From Nostoc sp. FACHB-280 (GTDB taxonomy: Bacteria > Cyanobacteriota > Cyanobacteriia > Cyanobacteriales > Nostocaceae): 64,000 nucleotides of DNA. Below the pieces are notes generated by a model, which had not been told where the DNA came from, did not search any database, and saw nothing but the letters and a program-made list of their open reading frames with translations. The DNA is taken from assembly GCF_014697615.1 (NCBI RefSeq), contig NZ_JACJSD010000005.1, positions 180,010 through 244,009 on the forward strand. Direction: 5' to 3'. Below are positions 56,114-64,000 of the stretch, piece by piece. Position 1 is the first letter of the stretch. Each line of letters starts with the position of its first letter. Made by a program: the position numbers and the translations under genes.

Positions 56114-56503
56114 AGTATCTTGGATTCGAGATATGAGATCAAGTTTGCAGTCTCAGATAGCACTGAGTATTGTATAAAACTTGCTAATGCCTAAATTGCA
56201 TCAGGAACAGAAATTATTCTGTTGCTATTTTTGATTTGGCGAATTGGTGAAAACACTCGTCCACACTATTTACAGACTAAATTTATTTGGGCAAAAGTCA
56301 GCAGACTTTGATGTCCTAGTTTTGTATTTAGAAAAAATTTTGAGCAGAGTAACGACAAATTTCCAAGTAATTAGCACCTGTCTCAAAAGCTATTAGCCTT
56401 ACTTGACAGGTGCGATCGCTCAAATTATTTGATTGATTCTAGAGTGACTTGACAGTAGATCACCAAGGCTGACCGGGAAATATTCAAAAGAATTGCAATT
56501 ATT
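56114..56503. other. Convergent spacer between ftsZ and gshB
   Basis: No gene. The perfect 9-bp inverted repeat GCACCTGTC (56374-56382) and GACAGGTGC (56405-56413) with a 22-base loop is the main structure; a HIP1 octamer overlaps its right arm. Confidence 0.5.
56374..56413. repeat. Perfect 9-bp inverted repeat with HIP1 overlap
   Basis: GCACCTGTC and GACAGGTGC can pair; GCGATCGC starts at the right arm's end. There is no T tract, so its role as a terminator is weak. Confidence 0.55.
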
Positions 56504-57478
56504 TTATTTTTTAGCTTGTAGACGCTGTTCCACCCATTGAATTACCTGATGGCCTAAACGAGTACCACTTAGTCTGTCAATTTCCCGCACTCCTGTAGGG
56601 CTGGTAACATTGACTTCTGTGAGGTAGCCACCAATTACATCAATCCCAACAAAAATTAACCCATCTTGACGTAATTTATCAGCTAGTCGAGTACAAATTT
56701 CATGTTCTCTGGGTGTAATGTCAGTGTCCGCAACTGTACCACCAGCAGCCATATTGTTACGAAAATCACTACCACTCGAAAGCCGATTTAAAGCACCAAT
56801 CGGTTCACCATGCAGTAAGATGATGCGCTTATCTCCATCCTTAGCTTCTGGGAGATAAGTTTGCACCATCACAGGTACTTTGCCTTGATAAGTGCTGAGT
56901 TCCACAATAGAGTTAAAGTTGCGATCGCCTGCTTGTAAAAATAAAATCCCTTCTCCTGCTTTGTTACCCAGTGGTTTGAGAACCGTTGCTCCTTTGGCTT
57001 CGACAAATTGCCGGATAAACTGCTTATCCGCACTGACAATAGTTTCTGGAATCACTTCACTAAATTGGAGGGCATACATTTTTTCGTTTGCCCTCCTAAT
57101 TCCATCTGGGTTGTTAATCACCAAAGTTTTAGTTTGGTCAACATAATCGAGAATGTAAGTAGCAAAGAGGTAAGAGTCATTCACTGGTGGATCTGTCCGC
57201 ATAAATACGGCATCCATTGTTTCTAAAGAAATCAAGGAGCGTTCCTGCAAGCGATACCAAGGATTAGCCGCAACCCAACGTCCTTCTACCAAATCTATTG
57301 GTATTAGTTCCACCTGTTGCAGAATTGCCCAAGCTTTACCTTCTACCACACTCAGCCAGTTTGCCTGAGTTATCCAGACTTCATGTCCTAAAATTTGTGC
57401 TGCTTCCATCAGAGCAACACTGGTATCATGACAAGGGTCAAGCAGATGGATGGGATCAATAATAAAAGCCAGTTTCAC
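56504..57478 (-). CDS. gshB: Glutathione synthetase
   Basis: GshB joins gamma-glutamylcysteine and glycine using ATP. The 324-residue protein begins KLAFIIDPIHLLDPCHDTS, has the ATP-grasp loop region VLKPLGNKAGEGILFL, and ends with the active-site block FVGIDVIGGYLTEVNVTSPTGVREID, diagnostic for the bacterial enzyme. The glutaredoxin gene lies 132 bases upstream on the same strand, a natural functional partner that uses glutathione. Confidence 0.97.
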   Translation of the reverse strand: MKLAFIIDPIHLLDPCHDTSVALMEAAQILGHEVWITQANWLSVVEGKAWAILQQVELIPIDLVEGRWVAANPWYRLQERSLISLETMDAVFMRTDPPVNDSYLFATYILDYVDQTKTLVINNPDGIRRANEKMYALQFSEVIPETIVSADKQFIRQFVEAKGATVLKPLGNKAGEGILFLQAGDRNFNSIVELSTYQGKVPVMVQTYLPEAKDGDKRIILLHGEPIGALNRLSSGSDFRNNMAAGGTVADTDITPREHEICTRLADKLRQDGLIFVGIDVIGGYLTEVNVTSPTGVREIDRLSGTRLGHQVIQWVEQRLQAKK

Positions 57479-57610
57479 GCTATTTGCCTCAATCGCCAGG
57501 AAATTCTAAGTTCTTCAATTTAGATTAACTCCTGATGATTTAACTAACTCACAAACCTTGGCATTAGAAATTAGCGTAATTCCAACACTTGATTGTTTTA
57601 TAAATTACCT

Positions 57611-57871
57611 CTAATTAGCTAGTAGTTCATCTAGCTTGCCTTGACGGTCTAAAGCGTGAATATCATCACAACCACCAACATGGCGATCGTTAATAAAAAT
57701 TTGTGGTAAAGAACGTTTGCCATTTGCTCTTTGAGCCATTTTATCCCGTGCGTCTTCGTCACCATCAATGCTGTATTCGATGAAGTCAACACCTTTACTG
57801 GTTAGTAAACTTTTGGCGCGGATGCAAAATGGGCAAGTCCTCCAAGTGTAAATTTCTACATTAGCAGCCAT
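57611..57871 (-). CDS. grxC: Glutaredoxin 3
   Basis: The 86-residue protein has the dithiol active site CPFC (Cys13 and Cys16 in YTWRTCPFCIRAK), the cis-Pro strand SLPQIFINDRHVGG and the C-terminal GGCDDIHALDRQGKLDELL. It reduces disulfides and glutathionylated proteins with glutathione. It precedes gshB on the same strand and may be cotranscribed. Confidence 0.95.
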   Translation of the reverse strand: MAANVEIYTWRTCPFCIRAKSLLTSKGVDFIEYSIDGDEDARDKMAQRANGKRSLPQIFINDRHVGGCDDIHALDRQGKLDELLAN

Positions 57872-58003
57872 AATGTCCTCTATTTTGTTTTATACTTCTC
57901 AATTCTAAAACCTCGTTATCCGTTCTAGTTGCTTTAACTATATTTGTTGCCTAAAATCAATCTGCATAGCTTTCTGTCAGGAAATTTTTGATTTTAGATT
58001 AAC

Positions 58004-58044
58004 TAAAAAAATGGGCGAGAAGCGTTTTTTCACTTCTCAACCCA
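58004..58044 (-). terminator. Terminator of the PEP-CTERM gene
   Basis: On the minus strand TGGGTTGAGAAG pairs with CTTCTCGCCCA around a TGAAAAAACG loop and is followed by seven T residues. It lies about 37 bases after the stop codon at 58081. Confidence 0.88.
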
Positions 58045-58080
58045 CATCTAAAATTAATTATGAGAACTCAAAAGTCTTGC

Positions 58081-59259
58081 TTAAGCTGGTGAATTATCCT
58101 CTTGATTTTTTTTCTTCAGCCTTAAAGTACTCATACCAAATAAGCCTAAAGCTGCAATTGTGCTAGGTTCAGGTACTCTCTTAGGTTTTGGCTGAGAAGT
58201 AGATGGTTGATAGTAAGTTGTAGGAGATGGAGTAGGTGCGGGTGCAGGCGCTGGTGCTGGTGCAGGCGCAGGCGCAGGCGCTGGTGCGGGTGCAGGCGCT
58301 GGTGCGGGTGCAGGCGCTGGTGCTGGTGCAGGCGCTGGTGCAGGCGCTGGTGCTGGTGCAGGCGCTGGTGCTGGTGCAGGCGCTGGTGCTGGTGCGGGTG
58401 CAGGCGCTGGTGCGGGTGCGGGTGCAGGCGCTGGTGCGGGTGCGGGTGCTGGTGCAGGTGCAGGTGCTGGTGCAGGCGCTGGTGCTGGTGCAGGCGCTGG
58501 TGCTGGTGCAGGTGCAGGTGCTGGTGCAGGTGCAGGTGCGGGTGCAGGCGCTGGTGCTGGTGCTGCACTAACTAGAGTGCCAGCAAAGCTAGGTTCGCTC
58601 AAGTTTGTCCCGAATTGGAAGCGAATGTTGCTGATCTTGGTTAGATCAAAAGTACTTGGTAGACCAGATAAGACAAATGTGGCGTAGTCTTTAACAAAAG
58701 TCCCACCTTTCACTGCTGGGTTTGGATCATCATAACCACTAATGATGCCGTAGTTAAATTGCTGCCCACCACCACCTTGAAAAATACCTAATCCAGCAGT
58801 ACCTATACCGTAGTTTTGGGTTATTCCTGGTAAGTCTGATGTTCCGTTACCAGTATTTGGTAATTTCCATTCATTAAGATTACCCAGTAAGTTAACATTA
58901 CTTGTGGTTGTAGAGCCAGAAATTACTGTTGGAGCAGTAGCTGAAGATAAAGACAAGTTTGTTAGAGCTGATCCGCCATATTCCCAAAACACAGCAGTCA
59001 AAACATCAGAAGGTGCTGTAGCACCTGGCCCTGTATTTTTGAGGGTAATTGTTAGTTTTCCTGGATTTAAGCTGTCATCAAAGATAACTGATGCTCCCAG
59101 AGCATTAGTCGTCCCATTCGATGCTGGGTTAGTTCCTGTTCCAGAAAAACTTATAGATGCTGCATCTGCTTGCGATATTGCGCCAGCCATAACTACAGCT
59201 AATGACGATAAACCACAGGTTATATAACCTATTACTTTTTTTGTTTTCATTTGAGTCAC
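58081..59259 (-). CDS. PEP-CTERM exported protein with Pro-Ala tract
   Basis: The likely start is GTG at 59257-59259, ten bases after AAGGAG, or the ATG at 59250; both give a signal peptide (KKVIGYITCGLSSLAVVMAGAISQADA). A beta-rich domain (SISFSGTGTNPAS...FGTNLSEPSFAGTL) is followed by about 55 Pro-Ala dipeptides. The C-terminus VPEPSTIAALGLFGMSTLRLKKK is a PEP-CTERM sorting signal: VPEP, one membrane helix and basic residues. Such proteins are processed by exosortase and end up in the extracellular matrix. The Pro-Ala tract should be an extended, possibly glycosylated spacer. Confidence 0.85.
   Translation of the reverse strand: MTQMKTKKVIGYITCGLSSLAVVMAGAISQADAASISFSGTGTNPASNGTTNALGASVIFDDSLNPGKLTITLKNTGPGATAPSDVLTAVFWEYGGSALTNLSLSSATAPTVISGSTTTSNVNLLGNLNEWKLPNTGNGTSDLPGITQNYGIGTAGLGIFQGGGGQQFNYGIISGYDDPNPAVKGGTFVKDYATFVLSGLPSTFDLTKISNIRFQFGTNLSEPSFAGTLVSAAPAPAPAPAPAPAPAPAPAPAPAPAPAPAPAPAPAPAPAPAPAPAPAPAPAPAPAPAPAPAPAPAPAPAPAPAPAPAPAPAPAPAPAPAPAPAPAPAPAPAPAPAPAPAPTPSPTTYYQPSTSQPKPKRVPEPSTIAALGLFGMSTLRLKKKNQEDNSPA
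58229..58566 (-). repeat. Hexanucleotide coding minisatellite (Pro-Ala)n
   Basis: On the plus strand the tract is built from GGTGCA, GGCGCT, GGTGCT and GGTGCG hexamers, about 55 in all, with higher-order blocks such as GGTGCAGGCGCTGGTGCTGG repeated. It encodes the Pro-Ala spacer of the PEP-CTERM protein and should be prone to length change. Confidence 0.9.
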
Positions 59260-59760
59260 TTCTTTAAAACTCCTTTTCACATCTAAAAAGTTCTCTAAAA
59301 CTGCATCGCAGCATAAAATATCCCTGCAAAATAGAGTTTTTAAGTTATGACAAACTAAGCTGAAAAATTGCGCTATTTCGCTACTGAAATTACGCGAATT
59401 TTACTATTTCAGCTTTCACTTAGGTTGTATAACGAAAAGTTCTATTTTCTAGGGAGTTCAATCTGGGATGAAGTTGATAGTAATCTCTGAAACTTTATTT
59501 TTTCTCAGTGATGAATAAATATAATTTGCCACAATGAATTATCAGTAGTCTATAGTTTATAGATATTTTTACCAGAACTTTAATCTCAGACAAAAAAGTC
59601 AGATTATCTCTGTATTTATATTGAAATTAGATATTTATACTTGCAAAAATATTTAAGTATTTACTAGGACAGTGTATTTAATATTTTAGTTTGATTGACA
59701 AATAAAAAGTGAGGTGATCGCCTCACTTAAAGGAATTTTAAAGTAGATAAGTAATTTCGC
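59260..59760. other. Gene-free upstream region of the PEP-CTERM gene
   Basis: About 500 AT-rich bases between two minus-strand genes. The 2OG oxygenase terminator lies near its high-coordinate end; the rest probably holds the PEP-CTERM promoter and leader. No gene is visible. Confidence 0.45.
59701..59728 (-). terminator. Terminator of the 2OG-Fe(II) oxygenase gene
   Basis: AAGTGAGG (59707-59714) pairs with CCTCACTT (59721-59728) around TGATCG. On the minus strand it is followed by TTTTTATT. It lies about 33 bases after the stop codon at 59761. Confidence 0.85.
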
Positions 59761-60648
59761 TTAGGACGCTCGACGTACCCAGCCATTGATTGTAAAGCGG
59801 CTATCGGGAAATGCCTTAGATGGACACTTCACAGGTAGAACTTCGTGCATATATCGACTAAAGAAAAATACAATACTGTTATTGCGTGGTTCGATGGTTT
59901 TATATGATTCTGCTTTGACATAAAAGTTATTTTCAACTTTACTGTCATATATTAATAATTCTCCGCCAGAATACCGTTTAGGTTCTTTATTGAAGTAATA
60001 AACATAAGTTAGTTCTCTGGTAGCGGTATCCGAACTACCGTTATCGTTATGAATTTTGTAATAATTGCCATCATTATGTGCAGTCAGTTGGCTTTCAATT
60101 TGTCCTACTGTGAAGGGTGTCATTCCCAATTTGCTCATCACATCAGGCATAATCTGCTGAACTTTATTGATAATTAGTTCCGAAAACTCTGGAAATGAGT
60201 ACAGAACCATTGAGCGGCGATAATTTTTATCATTGGTCGAAGTATTAGTAGAAACAAACTTTGACTTGTTAGCTAATACATACTTAATCAGTCTTTCATG
60301 CTCACTAGGTGAGAAAAAATTATCTATTTGTACATAAGTAGAATTCAAAACATCATTGGCTACAGGTTGTACATTTTCAGTTTGCTGTATCCAAAGAGGT
60401 GGTTCGGTGATTAACCCAACAAGATGATCACTAGCAAAGCATAAAGCCGAATGTCCCTCATTAACAGGCACTTGAAATAAACCTTGACTGGCTGCTTCTT
60501 GTTTATAAGCACGAGCAACAACAGTGGTTAACAGGCTATGCAATACAGGGTCATCTGGATTGAGATAAACTGTATACTGATGTCCTCCTGTTAAGAGAAG
60601 CTGAACTTTGACTTTTGTTGGTTCTACTTGCTGGGAATTTGTTGACAT
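59761..60648 (-). CDS. 2OG-Fe(II) oxygenase (prolyl 4-hydroxylase-like)
   Basis: I use the ATG at 60646-60648, since the longer frame adds a hydrophobic stretch that may instead be a leader. The 295-residue protein has a C-terminal double-stranded beta helix with iron ligands in YYKIHNDNG (His, Asp) and RYMHEVLPV (His), and an Arg in DSRFTINGW likely to bind 2-oxoglutarate. Upstream of it LTYVYYFNKEPKRYSGGELLIYD is the usual beta strand. The first 100 residues (VQLLLTGGHQYTVYLNPDDPV) are a separate small domain. The substrate is not predictable; relatives hydroxylate proteins or peptides. Confidence 0.88.
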   Translation of the reverse strand: MSTNSQQVEPTKVKVQLLLTGGHQYTVYLNPDDPVLHSLLTTVVARAYKQEAASQGLFQVPVNEGHSALCFASDHLVGLITEPPLWIQQTENVQPVANDVLNSTYVQIDNFFSPSEHERLIKYVLANKSKFVSTNTSTNDKNYRRSMVLYSFPEFSELIINKVQQIMPDVMSKLGMTPFTVGQIESQLTAHNDGNYYKIHNDNGSSDTATRELTYVYYFNKEPKRYSGGELLIYDSKVENNFYVKAESYKTIEPRNNSIVFFFSRYMHEVLPVKCPSKAFPDSRFTINGWVRRAS

Positions 60649-60830
60649 AAATAATTGTGCTAGGGATAGCGATCGCAAAAAAATTGGTAACAGGAAAAGT
60701 AATATAAGTCTTCCTAAAACTTGAGTTACTTTATATATCAAGTACCAAAATAAAAATATCTATAGCTATTGGTTCTAGCACGTCATCGAGTATCCTGTCA
60801 TTCAGGAAATACCACAGTAAATCCATAGAG

Positions 60831-60863
60831 AAAAATTAAAGCCGTAGTTTCTTGAACCACGGC
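60831..60863 (-). terminator. hflX terminator
   Basis: On the minus strand GCCGTGGTT pairs with AACTACGGC (one G-T pair) around CAAGA, followed by TTTAATTTTT. It lies about 38 bases after the hflX stop. Confidence 0.82.
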
Positions 60864-60900
60864 ATTGTGTGTTGAAATATTCAAAATTTATGTTCGGTAT

Positions 60901-62637
60901 TTACCGAGAGTCAACAGCGTATGCAATCAATTGGCTAAGACGTAAACGTAAGGTTTCTAAACCTAAACGTTCGCTTGCCGAAATGAATACAGCTAGGGGA
61001 AATTCTTCTCTAGCTAAAGCTAATGTCTCGCTGTCTACTTGATCAATTTTGTTAAAGGCAACCAAGGCTGGGCCGGGAGTCACAGGCATAGCGGCGAGGA
61101 TTTCTCGCACTGAACGAATGTGACTTAACCAAGCAGGATGAGACAAATCCACTAAATGTAATAACGCATCCGCTTCTGTGACTTCTTCTAGGGTTGCACG
61201 AAAGGCATCCATCAAGGACGCAGGCAGTTCGTGAATGAACCCTACCGTATCTGTAATCAGAATTTCTTGGGGTTCATTGGTGTCTGCATGGGGAATGACC
61301 AAACGACGTGTAGTCGGGTCAAGGGTAGCAAATAACTGGTCAGCAGTATAAACTTCCGCGTTAGTTAAGGCGTTGAGTAAGGTAGATTTGCCTGCGTTAG
61401 TGTAACCAACCAAAGCCACTGAAGGCACTTCTTGATGTTGTCTTCGTTGTCGTAAGCGTGAACGATGGGCTTGCAACTGGTTGACTTCTTGTTGCAGTCG
61501 AGAAATTCGCCGTTGAATTGCCCGACGTTCTGTTTCTAGTTTGGTTTCACCAGGGCCGCGAGTCCCAATACCACCACCCAACCGCGACATTGCCTGACCT
61601 CTGCCAGTTAGTCGCGGCAGCATATATTCTAACTGTGCCAGTTCTACTTGCAATTTACCAGCGCGGGATTGAGCGCGTTGAGCAAAGATATCTAAAATTA
61701 CTTCTGTGCGGTCAACTACTCGAATACCAATTTGCGCTTCTAAGTTGCGGACTTGGGCTGGTGAAAGGTCACGGTCAAAGACGACAAGATTACATCCGAG
61801 AGTTTGGGCAGTTAAGGCGACTTCTTGCACCTTACCTTCACCGATAACTGTTTGGGGATGAATGCGCGATCGCTTTTGTTGTACTGTCTGTAGTACATCA
61901 CCGCCAGCAGTATCTACCAGCCGTCCTAGTTCGGCTAGGGTGTCGTGGAATCGTTGCGGAGTTAATTCATCGGTCATCACTCCCACAATCAACACACGGT
62001 CATGATCAGCATCTACTTCCTGGGCGACAAATTCCCGCCGGAATTCTGCTTCCAGTCCTTCCACCAAATCGATGAAGTCCTGTTCTCCCAGCATATCCAA
62101 GCTCATCGGTGGGGAAATACTGGAGTAGGTTGCTGAGTTTTGCGTACTGTGTCCTGAGTTTGGAATTGCTACTAGTTGTTTAGTATCAGATACTAAATGA
62201 GCTAGATAGGCTTCTTTGACATAACCTGTAGCGCCACCACCACGCCGAGTAAATCCTGTGCCAGTGATATTCAACATTACCAGCGCGTCTAACCGTTGCA
62301 TTGCCATAGCAGTCAGCGCCACCTCATTCGGTGGTTCTGATTTGAGATGGGTAGCAATACAGCGAATACCGCTCAGACGTTCTGCACCGTAACGGGGCAG
62401 TTCTAGCGGTGGAATTTGCGTCTGACGAGGTGTGCCTACCCCAACACGAATCACTTGACCGCGACGGTTGAGATAGGCACACACGGGTTGATTAATTTCT
62501 GTGCTAATGGCAGCCAGACGCTGCGAAAATTCAGGCGTTGTGATGCGATCGCCTGGTATACGCTGGTGGTACAGCCTCTGTAGTTGTTTCAGCTGGCTGG
62601 ACTTTAAACCTTGGAGATTTCCGAAGATAGTCTCTAT
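60901..62637 (-). CDS. hflX: Ribosome-associated GTPase HflX, apparent ATA start
   Basis: HflX splits stalled ribosomes under stress. Seen are the G1 loop GYTNAGKSTLLN, G3 DTVGFI, G4 FNKIDQ, and the N-terminal HflX domain with VVFDRDLSPAQVRNLE and GGGIGTRGPGETKLE. The only ATG/GTG/TTG-type start is a GTG at 62484, but the frame runs on upstream and encodes ETIFGNLQGLKSSQLKQLQR and LYHQRIPGDRITTPEFSQRL, which looks like genuine HflX sequence as in related cyanobacteria. An in-frame stop lies 9 bases before the ATA at 62635-62637, so ATA is the best candidate start. No clear ribosome binding site precedes it. Confidence 0.9.
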   Translation of the reverse strand: METIFGNLQGLKSSQLKQLQRLYHQRIPGDRITTPEFSQRLAAISTEINQPVCAYLNRRGQVIRVGVGTPRQTQIPPLELPRYGAERLSGIRCIATHLKSEPPNEVALTAMAMQRLDALVMLNITGTGFTRRGGGATGYVKEAYLAHLVSDTKQLVAIPNSGHSTQNSATYSSISPPMSLDMLGEQDFIDLVEGLEAEFRREFVAQEVDADHDRVLIVGVMTDELTPQRFHDTLAELGRLVDTAGGDVLQTVQQKRSRIHPQTVIGEGKVQEVALTAQTLGCNLVVFDRDLSPAQVRNLEAQIGIRVVDRTEVILDIFAQRAQSRAGKLQVELAQLEYMLPRLTGRGQAMSRLGGGIGTRGPGETKLETERRAIQRRISRLQQEVNQLQAHRSRLRQRRQHQEVPSVALVGYTNAGKSTLLNALTNAEVYTADQLFATLDPTTRRLVIPHADTNEPQEILITDTVGFIHELPASLMDAFRATLEEVTEADALLHLVDLSHPAWLSHIRSVREILAAMPVTPGPALVAFNKIDQVDSETLALAREEFPLAVFISASERLGLETLRLRLSQLIAYAVDSR

Positions 62638-62790
62638 AGGCGTTTATGACCAGTTAACTGGCCCTCCGAATCCGTCTATTGTCTATTTTACAACAGTTGC
62701 TAGGGTGCAAGCTCTGTCTTTTGGTAGGTGCGTGGCTGAGTGGGAGTGATCGCTACATCATAAAATAAGCAAATATCCACTCTCTTGTAC

Positions 62791-63771
62791 TTATAAAACA
62801 GAATTTGAGGTGAAAATCTTCCGCCAGTGATTTACTGCTGTTTGCAATTCTTTTGATAACCAGCTATCAAATTGCGGATACACGGGCAAGCGTGGTACTA
62901 ACTCCCACCCCGCAGGTTGTAAAATTTCTTTCAATTCTTGTTCCTGAATATGTGGATAATCGGGATTCACTTCATCTATCGGCCCTATACCGCCTAAATC
63001 TCTTGCTCCTGCTTCAATACAAGCCAGTAACCACTGCTCATCTTTAACTAAATTTGGCGGGATTTGAATTGTAATTTCTGGTAGTAAAAGTTGACGTGCT
63101 TTGCTAATAACTGCTGGTAATTGATGGGGGTCAAATGGTGGCGCATCGAAGATTTGCTGTTTCCCCGGACTGTGAGGTTGCAAAATCACTTCTTGAATGT
63201 GGTGGTAACGTTGATGAATCTCAGATATGGCTTCTAGGGTTGTCCACCAATCATCTGCGGTTTCGCCAATTCCTAAAAGTAAACCCGTGGTGAACGGAAT
63301 TTTTAATTCTCCCGCCCATTGTAGTTGTTGCAATCTCAGTTCTGGGGCTTTACTGGGTGCGTGGCGATGTACAGTCTTCAACAATGCTGGTGTTAACTGT
63401 TCCAACATTAAACCCATTGAAACGTTTACATTTTTTAACTTTTGCATTTCTGCAAAACTCAGTGGCCCTGCATTGGTGTGCGGTAAAAAACCCATTGCCA
63501 ATGCTAATGCACATAAATCATAAATTCGCTGAAACCAGGACTGACGCTGTGGTGAATTAGGATGTACTTCACCACTAAGGAGCAGAATTTCACAGACTTT
63601 CTCATTTTTAAGTCGTTTTAAAATTTCTGTTGCTGCTGAGAGCGTCAGCCAAGGACTCTCGCCAGGGTCGGTGCGAAAGTTGCAGTAGGTACAGCGATTG
63701 AAGCACTCATAAGTTGGAACGATTGTGTAAGCTGGGCTGTAAGTAGCGATCGCAGAATTAGCATCCGTCAT
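62791..63771 (-). CDS. cofG: FO synthase subunit 1 (CofG)
   Basis: CofG is a radical SAM enzyme which, with CofH, makes 7,8-didemethyl-8-hydroxy-5-deazariboflavin, the deazaflavin chromophore of coenzyme F420 and of some DNA photolyases. I start at the ATG at 63769-63771; residues before it are not family-like. The cluster motif is C23FNRC27TYC30 (CxxxCxxC), followed by EILLLSGEVHPN and TGLLLGIGET. The C-terminus has GGIGPIDEVNPDYPHI. In cyanobacteria this cofactor usually serves a photolyase, which fits a photosynthetic host. CofH is not in the window. It is divergent from psbA. Confidence 0.95.
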   Translation of the reverse strand: MTDANSAIATYSPAYTIVPTYECFNRCTYCNFRTDPGESPWLTLSAATEILKRLKNEKVCEILLLSGEVHPNSPQRQSWFQRIYDLCALALAMGFLPHTNAGPLSFAEMQKLKNVNVSMGLMLEQLTPALLKTVHRHAPSKAPELRLQQLQWAGELKIPFTTGLLLGIGETADDWWTTLEAISEIHQRYHHIQEVILQPHSPGKQQIFDAPPFDPHQLPAVISKARQLLLPEITIQIPPNLVKDEQWLLACIEAGARDLGGIGPIDEVNPDYPHIQEQELKEILQPAGWELVPRLPVYPQFDSWLSKELQTAVNHWRKIFTSNSVL

Positions 63772-63883
63772 AAAGTAGAAAATTTTAAAGAATTGTAAAC
63801 GTATCAATTTACCGCACAACCCTGACTGTAACTAGGTATCAGAGCTTTCCACAGGGTAAGTTAAAAATTTTTTCTCAGAATAC

Positions 63884-63938
63884 TTTACAAACTGCAACAT
63901 TCTTGATTAAGATATGTAACAACAGGTGAAAACACCTG
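63884..63938 (+). promoter_or_regulatory. psbA promoter and leader hairpin
   Basis: TTTACA (63884-63889), 18 bases, TAAGAT (63908-63913) is a plausible sigma-70 promoter. CAGGTG (63923-63928), AAAA, CACCTG (63933-63938) forms a perfect small hairpin that would lie in the 5' leader of the mRNA, 31 bases before the start codon. Confidence 0.55.
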
Positions 63939-63969
63939 AAACATACATAACCAAAGCAATCATAAAGAC

Positions 63970-64000
63970 ATGACAGCAACCTTACAACAGCGCAAAAGCG
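63970..64000 (+). CDS. psbA: Photosystem II D1 protein, first ten codons only
   Basis: The window ends inside the gene. The ten codons visible, MTATLQQRKS, are the exact start of cyanobacterial D1, the PSII reaction-centre core protein that binds the manganese cluster and QB. A promoter and leader hairpin lie upstream. The rest is outside the window, so the isoform (for example D1:1 or D1:2) cannot be told. Confidence 0.93.
   Translation, partial: MTATLQQRKS

Noticed and set aside
58207..58575. Plus-strand frames rich in Cys/Arg/Trp or Val/Gln/Ala opposite the PEP-CTERM gene
   Set aside because: They are by-products of the hexamer repeat on the opposite strand of a convincing PEP-CTERM gene.
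59649..60741. Longer start for the 2OG oxygenase with a hydrophobic leader
   Set aside because: The extra 31 residues (LGRLILLFLLPIFLRSLSLAQLF) could be a signal peptide but have no ribosome binding site; I kept the internal ATG and note that export remains possible.

Overview
The window comes from a filamentous cyanobacterium, most likely of the heterocystous Nostoc/Calothrix group. The evidence is oxygenic photosynthesis genes (psbEFLJ, psbO, psaI, ycf48, the first codons of psbA), a cyanobacterial ndhCKJ cluster, many GCGATCGC (HIP1) octamers, heptamer CCTCCTG/CCTTCTG repeats between genes, and several protein families largely confined to cyanobacteria (DUF3124, DUF3370, DUF6464).

Layout. 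1-5133: end of glucokinase, two small conserved proteins, fmt, and a secreted protein. 5418-7783: a subtilisin-like protease with a separate small protein resembling the protease's own pro-region. 8368-14819: stress protein, RCK-type NAD-binding protein, DUF3124 lipoprotein, Na+/H+ antiporter, GH13 amylase, histidine phosphatase. 15008-15726: two overlapping RelE-like genes. 15866-22334: a biliverdin-type phytochrome kinase, a response regulator and a giant hybrid kinase in one operon. 22489-28065: DUF3370 protein, M48 peptidase, murA, tRNA-Leu(CAG), SpoU methyltransferase. 28318-29117: Phd/PIN toxin-antitoxin pair. 29277-32193: an ATPase gene overlapping a TPR-protein gene. 32364-36913: the ndhC-ndhK-ndhJ operon, then divergent rubredoxin, ycf48, psbE-F-L-J, and a convergent 47-residue psaI. 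37023-45717: a 1212-residue acidic repeat protein, a lipoprotein, sigF and psbO. 45744-52216: a second ATPase gene followed by a 1674-residue TPR/STAND/WD40 protein. 53100-57871: ftsQ, ftsZ, gshB, grxC. 58081-64000: PEP-CTERM protein with a long Pro-Ala tract, 2OG-Fe(II) oxygenase, hflX, cofG, and the start of psbA.

How the genes fit together. The photosynthesis block holds PSII assembly factors (rubredoxin, Ycf48) immediately upstream of the cytochrome b559 operon, with NDH-1 subunits divergent. The phytochrome operon looks like a complete light-signalling relay. The most unusual content is a pair of paralogous two-gene modules about 19 kb apart. Each encodes a P-loop ATPase with an FTGHxGCGKS Walker A, followed by a large repeat protein whose N-terminus shares an FPFxxVLW...APDFxSW signature. 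This looks like a regulated NTPase/scaffold system, possibly of the conflict or defence type; that role is inference.

Two essential-type genes, murA and hflX, seem to start at isoleucine codons (ATT and ATA) rather than ATG/GTG/TTG. Coordinates were read by eye from the sequence. Family names rest on recognised motifs, not on database searches.
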